Shown one piece after another: positions 1 through 11,290 of a stretch of DNA of 64,000 bases. Location: positions 1,004,501 to 1,068,500 of the forward strand of contig JAWNZC010000319.1 of assembly GCA_035771165.1 (NCBI GenBank), written 5' to 3'. Numbering within the stretch: position 1 is the first letter of the stretch; each line of letters starts with the position of its first letter. Origin of the DNA: Paragorgia papillata. Its lineage: Eukaryota; Cnidaria; Anthozoa; Scleralcyonacea; Coralliidae. The position numbers and the translations under genes are program-made. A model generated the notes under the pieces. That model was not told the DNA's origin, searched no databases, and was given only the letters and a program-made list of their open reading frames with translations.

Positions 1-612
1 AGGAAGGAAGGAAGGAAGGAAGAGAGGAAGGAGGCTAGGAAGGAAGGAAGGAAGGAAGCAAGCAAGCAAGCAAGCTAGGAAGGAAGGAAGGAAGGAAGGA
101 AGGGAGGAAGGAAGGAAGGAAGGAAGGAAGGAAGGAGGAAAAGGAGAGAGAGGAAGGAGGCTAGGAAGGAAGGAAGCAAGCAAGCAAGCAAGCAAGCTAG
201 GAAGGAAGGAAGGAAGGAAGGAAGGAAGGAAGGAAGGAAGGAAGGAAGGAAGGAAGGAAGGAAGGAAGGAGGAAAAGGAGAGAGAGGAAGGAGGCTAGGA
301 AGGAAGGAAGGAAGCAAGCAAGCAAGCAAGCTAGGAAGGAAGGAAGGAAGGAAGGAAGGAAGGAAGGAAGGAAGGAAGGAAGGAAGGAAGGAAGGAAGGA
401 AGGAAGGATGGAAGGAAGGAAGGAAGGAAGGAAGGAAGGAAGGAAGGAAGGAAGGAAGGAAGGAAGGAAGGAAGCTAGGAAGGAAGGAAGGAGGAAGGAA
501 GTTAGGAAGGAAGGAAGGATGGAAGGAAGGAGGAAAAGGAGAGAGAGGAAGGAGGGAAGGAAGGAAGGAAGGAAGGAAGGAAGGAAGAAAGGAAGGAAGG
601 AAGGAAGGAAGA
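1..612. repeat. AGGA/AGCA tetranucleotide microsatellite
   Basis: Almost pure (AGGA)n with interspersed AGCA blocks, short AGGAGGAAAAGGAGAGAG-type interruptions and recurring GCTAGG junctions. It sits in the intron upstream of the first visible peroxidasin exon. Open frames on both strands here (poly PSFL on one, KEGR on the other) are repeat artefacts. Confidence 0.97.
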
Positions 613-649
613 AGTTTACTATATGTATGATCTTCATTGTTTTTATTAG

Positions 650-3600
650 ATATATTTATAATAATAAGATAGAGGAAATATCACGTGACGCATTTCGAGA
701 ACTCAGAGCATTAGAAGAACTGTAAGTAACAATTACAAAACATTCTTTTATAATGTTTGTAGCAAGTATTCAAACATTTTTTATCTTCTCTTGTTTTAAG
801 GAAATTGCAGAACAACAGAATCCATAGCTTAGTCAAAGGAACGTTGTCTAATTTAAAATTCTTGGTTAGATTGTAAGTAATAGATACAGCATGAGCAGCC
901 GAGCTGTACCTGATTTACAAGGCGAGCTGCAAGCGTGCCGTAGTAAATCAGATACAGCTCGGCTGCGAATCTTTCTTAAAATACAAATGCATCTAAGTAA
1001 TCAAGTTCACCAACTATTTTGGGGATACGGTCTGTTTTAGCCGATAAAATTGAAGCTAAAGTTTATGTAAATCAGGACGATGCTGTATCCGATTTACAAC
1101 CACTGCTACGGTATTGATTTCTTTTATGTTTTCGTCATGAATTATTAATGAGTATTTTAAGTGAACTTGTCGCCGTTTAAGTAATAGATAAATCCCGAGA
1201 GCGAGGGATGCATGCTATATATTTTGAGGAGGTTTTCCAACAAAGTTTTGTCTATTTTTTCCACCTTGGACAAATATTTTCCTTGTTTTTTTCTTCATTT
1301 CGTATCTAATTATTATTCAAGGGCTTTATGCGATATAAAGACCTTGGAAGAACAAAGAACCCGACTCAATAATAAATTAATAATAATAATAACCAACCAA
1401 CCAACCAACCATCTTCATCATGATCACTTCATTGATCATTTATTAAACTTTAATATTTATATTTTGTAGACAACTCGATCATAATTTGTTGGTATGTGAA
1501 TGCAACATACTCTGGTTGTCTCGTTTTCTTCGTGAAGTCAGGACAAACAGTGAACAAGCTTTATGTTCTAGTCCTACCAATCTACGAGGAAAATCATTAA
1601 TTTCTTTAACTCTTGAAGATCTCAACTGCGTTCAACCTGAATTTATTAAAATCCCATTAGATATTGTCATTAGTTCCAGACCCCCTAGCCGAGCATACTT
1701 CTTCTGCCAAGCCAGTGGTCATCCCACCCCTACGATCACGTGGTTAAGGAATCGCGCACAGCTTCATCCAAATAAACATTACGTCATCTTAGAGGACGAT
1801 ACCTTGGAGATTCATAAACCTAGCAAAGATGACGTGGCTACATATCATTGTCTGGCGCGGAATTCTGCTGGTCAAAAAATAACGGGCGCACGTTTAATGT
1901 ACTACAAGGAAGAAGGTGAGGAAGACTGAGTACTAGAGTTGATAACACTCTCCTCCGCAGAGGCTTAGAGGGGGCTTAGGGAAGGGGGACCCCTGGGGAA
2001 CTTATTGGGCGTTAAGGCCTGGCCAAACGCTTTCAACATCGCATTCAATAATGTTGAAAGCACGAGTGGCCAAATGAATTCAACATCGTGTTCAACATTC
2101 ATGAATGACAATTAATTGAACGCGGGCTACCACAAAAGCTGGAATCGACAATATCCCGCATGGCGCATGTCTCTGTTCACAGTGCTGTGAGTAACTTCGT
2201 TACAAGTAACTAGTTACAGTAACTAGTTACATTTTTAAGTAACTGTAACTGAAACTAGTTACTTTTTCTGAAGAAGTAACTGTAACTATAACTAGTTACT
2301 TTTTGAAGAAGTAACTATAACTAGTTACTTTTTTAAAGAACTGTAACTAGTTACAATATTTGGTTCAAAAATGTGACTAGTATAGTTACTGATATTCAGT
2401 TGAGGATGTCATTACGTCTTGATTAAAATGGTTTTGATATAATAATAAAGGTACATTATGTACACATTTGACTATTTCTGCTTAGTGACAACTATATTTA
2501 GGCATTTAGCTGTAAAAACATAACTACGGTACTGGTATCTAAAAACTAGTAATTTCTTTGTTGATTCTAGTAACACAGACAATGGAATGTAACTTTGTAA
2601 CTAGTTACAAAATTTTTGAAGTAACTTTGTAACTGTAACTAGTTACTTTCTTTTCATTGTAACTTTCATCGGTAACTAGTTACTTTTCTAACGATGTAAC
2701 TGTAACTGTAACTAGTTACAAATATTATGTAACTTTTACAGCACTGTCTGTTCAACAAAGTTGAATGAAATGTGGCCAAATGCGTTCAACACCTTTCAAC
2801 ATTTTGAGAACAATAGAAATGTTGAACGCGTGTTGAACGAAAATTTGAACATGTTCAAATTTCGTTCAACATCATTTAACACCATTCAACAGCGTTCAAC
2901 ATCATTCAACAGGGGTGGCCAAACGCTTTCAACATGTTGAATTCAACAATGTTGAACGATGTTGAATGAAATGTTGAAAGCGTTTGGCCAGGCCTTTAAG
3001 TGAATTTACAAAGAGGCATTGATGTAGATCATATGTGTTGGGTTTTTTTATCCACAGTTGCTCCTAATTTCATTGATATCCCTGATGATACCCAGGTTGT
3101 CGAGGGTAATGCAGTTATGCTCAAGTGTTCTGCACAAGGCATACCTAACCCACAGATAATCTGGAGTAGGAATGGACATCGTCTTCTACCATCGGGGCGC
3201 ATTCGGATCTTGAGATCGGGAGATCTTCAAATCTCGGCAGCTCGTCGGCGTGATCACGGACAGTACACGTGTCGAGCTCAGAATAAAGTTGGCTACGCCA
3301 CAAGAAAAGCTACACTAGTTGTTAAAAGTAAGTTAAGGCTGCGTGCGTTCGGTGATCAAAGTTAGATTAACCATATTGTTAAGGAAGCCGCATCCACGCG
3401 CATTCTCGAGTCCCGTGTTTTTTTTTAGCTAGAAGGCTTTAGAAAGCGCGCGGTCAGAAAACGTGAGGCCCTATATGGAAAGCGCGCGGTCAAAAAACGT
3501 GATGCCCTATATGGAAAGCGCGTGATCAAAAAAACGCGAGGCCTTATATGGAAAGCGCGCGGCCCAGAAAACACGAGGTCCTATATGGAAAGCGCGCGGC

Positions 3601-5787
3601 CTCAGAAAGAGCGCGCCCCCGGAAAACGAGAGGTTTTGGCATAGAAAGCGTGAGGCTTCAGAAAATGTGCGGCCCTAGAAAGCGCTGACTTGTGGCCCGG
3701 AATGTGCGGGATTGAAAGTGACTTAATAGTAGTTATAATAGTGGCTTAGACAGACACATTTTTCTCTCACCATATCTAACATTAGATTTGATAGAGAACG
3801 TGTGTTTTACCATGTGTTTATCGTTGTTTCTTGTCATATTTCTTCTTCAGCTACTCCAGTGTTTAGTTTAAAGCCTGCGCCAATAACTGAAGTTTTAGAA
3901 GAAACTGAAGCCTCGCTTCTATGTCGTGCTGATGGTTACCCAACGCCTGCTATGACTTGGTTCAAAGATGGACAACGACTTCCTTCAGAAGACAGGCACG
4001 CTGTTTTGCCCAATGGAACCTTGAGGATTTCAATGGTGCGACCACGTGACGAGGGCGTGTATACATGCCAGGTTATTAACGTCATTGGAGTTCGCACAGC
4101 TCGAACTAGACTCGTTGTAAAAGGTAAGGTAAGGGGGGTATGGAGGTAAGGCGATATGCAATAATAATTAATGACGTCATAGTAGTGGCGTGATGACGTC
4201 ATAGTGACGTGTGACATCATTGTCGTGACGTAGGACGTCATGGTAACGTAGTAACGTCATGATCGTGACGTAATGACGTCATTGTGTTGACGTAGTGACG
4301 TTTAATTCTGACGTAGTGACGTCATCGTGATGACGCAGTGGCATCAATCATATATAGTGACATCATCATGGTGATATGGTGACGTCATCATTGTGACGTC
4401 ATTTGTATAGTGACATTATAGTGACAGTTTTCGACTTTGGTAACAATATAGCGTTTTGATATATTTAGCTAAGCCGCAGATTTTTTACATCTCTGAGAAT
4501 ATGGTTGTTAAAGTTGGAGATCCAGTCATGCTGAACTGTTCGGCTAAAGGCGATCCCAAACCACTGATCACGTGGATCAAGGATGGTATTCATGTAACCA
4601 ATGGCAACAGGTTTGTCGTCAGTCCATCCGGGGAACTTGTTATCCCGGATATTGGTAAAAATGATGAAGGAGAATACGACTGCGTTGCACGCAATGATAT
4701 TGGATCTGACACGAAGAGTGTGCGTGTTGCTGTGAGAGGTAAGTGCGTTGAATGAAACAGACCTTGTACCCATATTGTTTAGTTTAATAATACCTTATTT
4801 TATTATTATTTTTTCAACGCAGTTTTTACGAATGGTCCTGGAGACAAGTTTGTTAATTCGTCTATTTTGAGAGCAAAGGAAACAGTAAATCGCGCCATCA
4901 AAAATACCATTCAACGTCTCTTTGAAAGATCTCGACCCAGGTCTCCCAGCGACCTGCTCGCATTGTTCCGTTACCCAAGCAAGAAGGCGATCGAAATTGC
5001 TCGGGCAGCCGAGGTATAATATAATATTTACAACAACAATAATAGGAGCAGCAACAGCAGCGCCACCAACAACAATAACAACAACAACAACAACAATAGT
5101 AACAGCAACAACAACAACAACAGCAGTAACAACAACAACAGCAACAACAACAGCAGTAACAACAACAACAACAGCAGTAACAACAACAGCAAAACAGCAG
5201 CAGCAACAACAACAACAACAACAGCAAAATAACAGTGGCAGTAGCAACAACAACAACAACAACAGCAAAACAACAGCAGCAGTAGCAACAACAACCACAG
5301 CAGCAAAACAACAGTGGCAGTAGCAACAACAACAACAGCAAAACAACAACAGCAGTAGCAACAACAACACCAACGACAGCAACAACAATAACAACAACAC
5401 CCCTACTACTAACAACAACAACAACAGCAACGACAACAACAAAAACAGCAACGACAACAACAACAGCAACAACAACAACAACAACAACACCACCACCAAC
5501 AACAACACCAACAACAACAACAACAGTAGCCGTCGCCATCATTCTGATAACGTTAATCATTGTTTTGTTTTAGATCTTTGAGACAACGATTCAACTTATT
5601 CATGAGCATGTGGAGAAAAGCAAGATGTTGAACATCAGCGAGATTTCTTATAATTATTATGACCTGGTGTCCCCTAGTTACCTTGAAATGATTGCTGACC
5701 TTTCTGGATGCGCGCAACACAGAAGAATAGTGAACTGTTCAGCAAACCTGTGTTTTCACAAGAAATACCGCACCATTGATGGAACAT

Positions 5788-5837
<50 letters not shown>

Positions 5838-8800
5838 TATCATAATGTTCGCCATGATTATACACAACAGCAACAACAACAGCAGCAGCAACACAAACAG
5901 CAACAACAACGACACAACACCACAAACAACAACAACACACAACACCACAAACAACAACAACACACCACAAACAACAACACAACACCACAAACAACAAACA
6001 ACAACAGCAGCACAAACAACAACAACACAATACCACAAATATCAACACAAACAACAACAGCAACGCCAACATCAACACAAGCAACAGCAACAACGCCAAC
6101 ATCAACACAAACAACAACAACAGCAGCAGCAGCAACAACAACAACAACACAAACAACAACAACACAACACCACAACAACAGCAGCAACCACAACATCAAC
6201 ACAAACAACAGCAACGCCAACATCAACACAAACAACAGCAACAACGCCAACATCAGCACAAACAACAACAGCAACAACGCCAACATCAACACAAACAACA
6301 ACAACAGCAGCAACAACAACAACAACGCATTATTTTCCGTAACGACCGCACTTTGAGTTAAGCCTTTATTGGCCAGGTTTCTGGCAGCTCTCCCCTTGAC
6401 GAGTAAAATCGTCTGGCGTTAACCAGAGTAAAATTAATAAGTTGTCAAAAGGCAACTGTGGCCAGTAATTTAATTTCAAGGGTTAATAAGAAGTTAAAAT
6501 TTTTATTTCAGGTAATAATCTTGGCAAGCCGATGTGGGGTGCCTCGTTGACGGCATTTCGTCGACTGCTGAAACCTGTTTACGAGAATGGTTTTAATACC
6601 CCTATGGGATGGCAAAACAACGACACTCTCCCCAGTGCTCGTCTGGTTTCAACCGAGCTGATCTCGACTGCTAATAATAGCCCGGATGAGTTATTCACTC
6701 ATATGTTGATGCAATGGGGACAGTTTGTGGATCACGATCTTGATTTTACCGTCAACAGTCCTAGCAGTCAGCGGTTTACTGATGGAGTAGATTGTAATAT
6801 TACATGTGAAAATCAATCTCCTTGCTACCCAATCACTATCCCCCCTGGAGATAAACGCATCAAGCGTCTTAAGTGTATGCCGTTTACACGATCAAGCACG
6901 GCTTGTGGAACTGGTACGACATCCGTGTTCTTTAGCGTGGTGTCCACGCGTGAACAAATGAATCAGATTACATCATACATGGATGCATCGAACGTTTACG
7001 GTTCATCTGCGGAGGATGCCGAGGATCTACGAAATAGGTCTGGTAACCGAGGGTTACTGAGAACAGAAAAATGGAATGGGACAGCTTTACTACCATTTAA
7101 TAACGATACTCCTATAGACTGCCTCAAACCAGATAAAGAATGGCCTATCCCATGCTTCCTTGCGGGAGATCACCGCGCCAACGAGCAACTTGGTCTGCTG
7201 TCTATGCACACTATATGGATGCGCGAGCATAATAGAATTGCTAACCAATTACATGACTTGAATCCCACGTGGGACGGAGATAAGATTTATCAAGAAACAA
7301 GAAAGATTGTGGGCGCAGAAATGCAACATATAACTTACAAACATTATCTTCCAAAGATTCTTGGCAAAGACGGAATGGAAATTATGGGAGATTACCAAGG
7401 TTATAATCCAAATACGGACGCAACGATTTTCAATAGTTTCGCTACAGCAGCTTATAGATTTGGACATAGCTTGATCAATCCAGAATTGCGTCGACTTAAT
7501 GATTCATTTCAAACTATACCAGAAGGACATATTGCGCTACATAAAGCGTTTTTTGCGCCGTACAGAATCGTCAAAGAAGGCGGAATTGATCCAATTTTAA
7601 GAGGGTTATTTGCGACAGCTGCAAAAGATCGACGCGTTAAAGGTGGAGTCCTCAATACGGAACTCACCGAAAGATTATTTGAAATGGCGCACGCGGTTGC
7701 TTTGGATCTCGGTGCGTTGAACATCCAACGCTCACGTGATCACGGGTTGCCTGGATACAATGAATGGCGCGTGCTGTGTAATCTTTCAGCAATGAAGAAT
7801 TTTGATGATTTGCAAAGTGTGATTTCAAATGGAAATATTATCGAGAAGTTGAAAACACTTTATGATGATGTCAATAAAATTGATTTGTGGGTTGCTGGGA
7901 TTTTGGAAGATATCGTTCCCGGCAGTCTTTTAGGCCCAACGTTCCAATGTCTTATTGCAATGCAGTTTAAGAACTTACGTGACGGAGACAGGTAATAATG
8001 ATTTTTCCCACTTTAACCATACCGTGCGAAACGTCCTTCTCGCTCTTCTCATTCTCGCTCTTCTCATTCTAATTCTCGTTCTTCCCATTCTAATTCTCAT
8101 TCTCATTCTCGCTCTTCTCATTCGCGCTCTTCTCATTCTCGTTCTTCTCATTCTAATTCTCGTTCTTCTCATTCTCGTTCTTCTCATTCTCGCTCTTCTC
8201 ATTCTCGTTCTTCTCATTCTCGTTCTTCTCATTCTCGCTCTTCTCATTCTCGCTCTTCTCATTCTAATTCTCGTTCTTCTCATTCTAATTCTCGTTCTTC
8301 TCATTCTCGTTCTTCTCATTCTCGTTCTTCTCATTCTCGTTCTTCTCATTCTCGTTCTTCTAATTCTCGTTCTTCTCATTCTCGCTCTTCTCATTCTCGT
8401 TCTTCTCATTCTAATTATCGTTCTTCTCATTCGAATTCTCGTTCTTCCCATTCTAATTCTCGTTCTTCTCATTCTCGCTCTTCTCATTCTCGTTCTTCTC
8501 ATTCTAATTCTCGTTCTTCTCATTCTAATTCTCGTTCTTCTCATTCTAATTCTCGTTCTTCTCATTCTAATTCTCGTTCTTCTCATTCTAATTCTCGTTC
8601 TTCTCATTCTAATTCTCGTTCTCATTCTCATTCTTGTCCTTGTCATTCTTGTTCTTCTCATTCTTGTTTATTTTGTTCTTCTTGTTCTCGCTCCTCATAC
8701 TCTCACTTACACTCATATTTCTAGTTTTATTATTATATGAACGTAAAATTGAATAAATTCTTTCTTTTTCTCCTCATTCTTATTTTTCTTCCTGTTTGTC

Positions 8801-10095
8801 AAAAGGTTCTGGTATGAAAGTGCTGCTGTATTCGACAGTGCGCAAGTGACGCAGATTAAGCGTGTCAGTCTTGGCAGAGTTCTTTGTGATAATGGTGATG
8901 CTATTAAGAGAGTTCAATCTGACGTCTTTTTGCGCGTTCGTCATTTATCAGGTTATGGACATTGTTCTGCACTTCCAAGTCTTGATTTGCGTTTCTGGAA
9001 GGAATGTTGCGAAGGTAAAATAATAGAATTCATTTTATATCATGTTTTCACTTCACTTCACTTCACTTCACTTCACTTCACTTCACTTCACTTCACTTCA
9101 CTTCACTTCACTTCACTTCACTTCACTTCACTTCACTTCACCTCACCTCACCTCACCTCACCTCACCTCACCTCACCTCACCTCACCTCACTTCACTTCA
9201 CTTCACTTCACTTCACTTCACTTCACTTCACTTCACTTCACTTCACTTTACTTCACTTTACTTCAGGTAGCTGTCAAGACCCAGATCAAACGTATACGTT
9301 GTCGTCCAGTACAAACGATGTTAAAAGGAGAAAACGTTCTCTCAGTTTTTCCGAGAATGAACTAACTAAGAACGAACTTCAAAACCTTCACAAAAAGATC
9401 GACGAGCTTCAAGGACATGTTGCCACACAAAAAGAATCTCTCAAAAGTATTACTGAAAAGGTAAAGCTTTTTATTCCAAGACGAAATGCAACGAGTTTCA
9501 ACTCACCCACAATTTTGGCTTATAAACTTTTCTTTTTCCCGATGCTTTATTTAGGTTAATAAGTTAGAAGGAAAGAACAATAAACACGTGTGTTTTGATC
9601 AGCTTGGAAATGAACATGAGTTGGAAGAACAATGGCAAGTAAACGCTTGTAAAACATGCATCTGCAAGGTACTAGTACTACTCAACTAATTTCTGTTATG
9701 TGTGCGTTGTGTTCGTGTGTGCGTGTGTGTGTGTGTGTGGTTGTGCGCATTTGCGTTCGTGTGCGCGCGTTTGTGTTTGTGTGCGCGCGTTTTTGTTCGT
9801 GTGCGCGCGTTTTTGTGCGCGCGTTTGTGTTCGTGTGTGCGCGCATGTGTGTGTGTGATTGTGCGCGTGAGTGCGTGCGCGTTTGTGTTTGCAACATGCG
9901 TGCGCATGTGCGCATATGCGTGTGATTGTGCGTGCGCGTTTGTGTTAAATTAAATGCACAGTGCAATTACTAGAAGTGATCAAATGTTATTTTCCATTCT
10001 AGAAAACAACTACGGAATGTGAAACTCAAATATGTCCAGAAACAAATTGTATAAATCCACACAAGCCTCCTAAACATTGCTGTCCTGTTTGTTAG
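650..10095 (+). CDS. PXDN: Peroxidasin (LRR-Ig-haem peroxidase-VWC), 5'-partial
   Basis: Secreted extracellular-matrix haem peroxidase; in animals peroxidasin uses bromide and peroxide to form sulfilimine crosslinks in collagen IV. Exons: 650-721, 801-872, 1470-1915, 3058-3327, 3851-4123, 4469-4738, 4823-5013, 5574-5787, 6512-7991, 8806-9014, 9267-9460, 9555-9668, 10003-10095. They join in frame to about 1298 codons and stop at 10093-10095. The order is two 72-bp LRR exons, LRRCT fused to Ig1, three single-exon Ig domains, a linker, the peroxidase domain, a coiled-coil-like exon and a C-terminal VWC domain. Catalytic residues seen: distal His at 6733 with the preceding haem-ester Asp at 6730 (FVDHDLD), Arg 7174 and ester Glu 7183 (RANEQ), proximal His 7465 (RFGHS). 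Signal peptide and LRRNT lie outside the window. Architecture matches vertebrate PXDN; I am very sure of the family. Confidence 0.95.
2012..2999. mobile_element. TTAA-flanked palindromic MITE with TTCAAC-rich body
   Basis: Peroxidasin intron sequence bounded by inverted ends: left TTAAGGCCTGGCCAAACGC, right the reverse complement ending GGCCAGGCCTTTAA. The ends continue into GCTTTCAACAT on each side. The body is rich in TTCAACATC and its complement. TTAA at both edges suggests piggyBac-type target-site use (inference). A hAT-type MITE is nested inside at 2180-2746. Confidence 0.75.
2180..2746 (+). mobile_element. hAT-type MITE copy 1 (GTAACTAGTTAC family)
   Basis: Starts CAGTGCTGTGAGTAAC and ends GTAACTTTTACAGCACTG. 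It is flanked by an exact 8-bp duplication, TCTGTTCA at 2172-2179 and 2747-2754. The interior is dominated by GTAACTAGTTAC motifs around a unique AT-rich core. The 8-bp duplication and CAGTG ends are typical of hAT non-autonomous elements. No transposase ORF is present. Confidence 0.9.
3425..3715. repeat. Imperfect ~38-bp tandem repeat in peroxidasin intron
   Basis: Repeated units of the form CTATATGGAAAGCGCGCGG followed by AAAACGTGAGGC-like sequence, about six decaying copies, locally GC-richer than the rest of the intron. Confidence 0.8.
4150..4425. repeat. TGACGTCA-rich degenerate tandem array
   Basis: Intronic stretch built from GTGACGTCAT-like units. Exact TGACGTCA occurs about six times, with many one-base variants. 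TGACGTCA is the CREB/ATF consensus, but the context is a decaying tandem repeat in an intron, so regulatory function is only a possibility. Confidence 0.75.
5035..5530. repeat. CAA/CAG trinucleotide microsatellite
   Basis: Peroxidasin intron almost entirely (CAA)n with CAG and TAA interruptions. Poly-Q/N/T and poly-L/V/C open frames here are artefacts. Confidence 0.95.
5788..6335. repeat. ATT array followed by CAA/CAACAC array in peroxidasin intron
   Basis: (ATT)n at about 5790-5837 starts right after the GT of the splice donor at 5788. It is followed at 5863-6330 by (CAA)n with CAC, CAG and longer CAACGCCAACATCAACACAA-type units. Long open frames here are artefacts. Confidence 0.95.
6358..6486. 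mobile_element. Short TTAA-flanked MITE (TCGTCTGGCGTTA family)
   Basis: Bounded by TTAAGCCTT on the left and AAGGGTTAA on the right. It contains the shared internal motif GTAAAATCGTCTGGCGTTA followed by CCAGAGTAAAA. Related copies or fragments lie near 15864, 17328, 26072, 38530, 50995, 59480 and 61098. It ends 25 bp upstream of the peroxidase-domain exon. Confidence 0.7.
8028..8690. repeat. TTCTCATTCTCG/TTCTAATTCTCG minisatellite
   Basis: Long 12-bp-class tandem array in the peroxidasin intron between the peroxidase exon and its C-terminal continuation at 8806. Open frames reading ILVLL or RMRRT repeats are artefacts of the array. Confidence 0.95.
9043..9266. repeat. (CTTCA)n pentanucleotide array running into a splice acceptor
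   Basis: Roughly 40 tandem CTTCA/CCTCA units. The final unit reads CTTCAG and supplies the acceptor AG of the exon starting at 9267, so the polypyrimidine tract of this intron is the repeat itself. Confidence 0.93.
9703..9950. repeat. GTGTGC/GCGCGTTTGTG repeat
   Basis: Alternating purine-pyrimidine repeat (TGTGCGCGCGTTTGTGT-like) within the VWC-region intron of peroxidasin. It could form left-handed DNA in principle. ORFs here are artefacts. Confidence 0.92.
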
Positions 10096-10109
10096 TTCAA
10101 TGTTAGGGA

Positions 10110-10568
10110 CAATGGCGTAACGAGGCAGGGAGGGGGAGGCGACAACATGCAATACAGTGTCAGCCACCAGTGTGTCTAAAAAAACATGGACTTTACAACT
10201 TTATTAAAATATATAAATACATTTTAAGATCAAATGTTCCTTCGGAAATGTATGTTAATTCTTGGCATTGCCACGCATTGCCACGCATTTGCAAAGCCTC
10301 AATGCGTTTACAAGGTAATAATTTCACCGTGGCCGTGTCGAGGCATATCAAGGCGCTTTAAGCAGCCGCGATACGACACAGTTCAGACCACGGATCACAG
10401 CTAAGACCTGTATAGTGTGTAATGAAATGAAATGAAATGCCAAATATTACTTTATAAATATTTTGTACAGTTAACTATGCTTGTCTTTTTTAACACAGGA
10501 AAATCTCATTTGCAAGTGTGTACTTTTTTGAAAGAAGCCAATTTTCATTTTGCCTCGTTACGCCATTG
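10110..10568. mobile_element. Inverted-repeat element (CAATGGCGTAACGAGGCA ends)
   Basis: A perfect 18-bp inverted repeat lies at 10110-10127 and 10551-10568. The ATGGCGTAAC core resembles ends of hAT-like elements (CAGTGGCGTA type). No clear flanking duplication was found, so the class is uncertain. Confidence 0.6.
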
Positions 10569-11089
10569 ATTCTCAGAATAGTATTTGACAGAAATCTTGC
10601 ATGGAGGTATTTATGCTGTTTAGTAGAATAGCAGAGTTAGTTTACGGTTTAACCCGACGCAAAATATGGAAAATATAGCTAGATAGAGTAGTTGGAACAG
10701 CACGATATAGAAATTAGTTTATCTTTGCTTTGATTAGACGCCTGGCCTTATGGGTACAAAGTAGTTTTTAAAATATAAAAAGTTATACAAAATATTTGCA
10801 GCTTGCGATGTTGTATTTCTTATACAGCCACGCGTGAAAGGAGGATGGAAAGCAGAGAAAAGACCTTGGGTGCAAGGTTGGGTCAATGAACTCGATTTTA
10901 ACTCCGGCAAGTCAAATAACGTATTGGCAAGTTTCTCCGAAAAGATTGTCCTATAAGCACCTGGGCAATGTTGCGAATGGACAGTGGATTCTAGAAAATA
11001 TTTTGCTACCGTTGTTTCCGAAAACATAGAACAATGTTCTAAGCAGAGAAACATTTTCAAAACAACAAACTTTGTATAGACTTGTACAG

Positions 11090-11290
11090 CATTGGTCTTG
11101 TATAGCTAAGTCTCAGAAACTTCGGAAAGTCCTCAAAAACTTCGGAAAGTCTCAGAAACTTCGGAAAGTTGTCAGAAACTTTTTAGAAAGTCTCAAAAAC
11201 TTCGGAAACTCTCAGAAACTTTGGAAAGTCTCAGAAACTTCGGATAGTTTCAAAAACTTTTCAACATTTACTAAAAACTTTTGTTTCGGA
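11090..11290. repeat. Decayed 19-bp tandem repeat (AAACTTCGGAAAGTCTCAG)
   Basis: About nine imperfect copies of CAGAAACTTCGGAAAGTCT. The short ORF across it is an artefact. Confidence 0.8.

Noticed and set aside
75..725. Open frames in the AGGA array
   Set aside because: Periodic translation of a tetranucleotide repeat; only the LRR exon 650-721 at its right edge is real.
5610..6356. 248-codon poly-Q/N/T frame
   Set aside because: Its first part is the real peroxidasin exon (5574-5787), but past the donor at 5788 it simply reads through intronic microsatellites; the next exon at 6512 restores the family sequence.
7975..8740. Long ILVLL and RMRRT frames
   Set aside because: Both strands are open because of the 12-bp minisatellite; no family resemblance.
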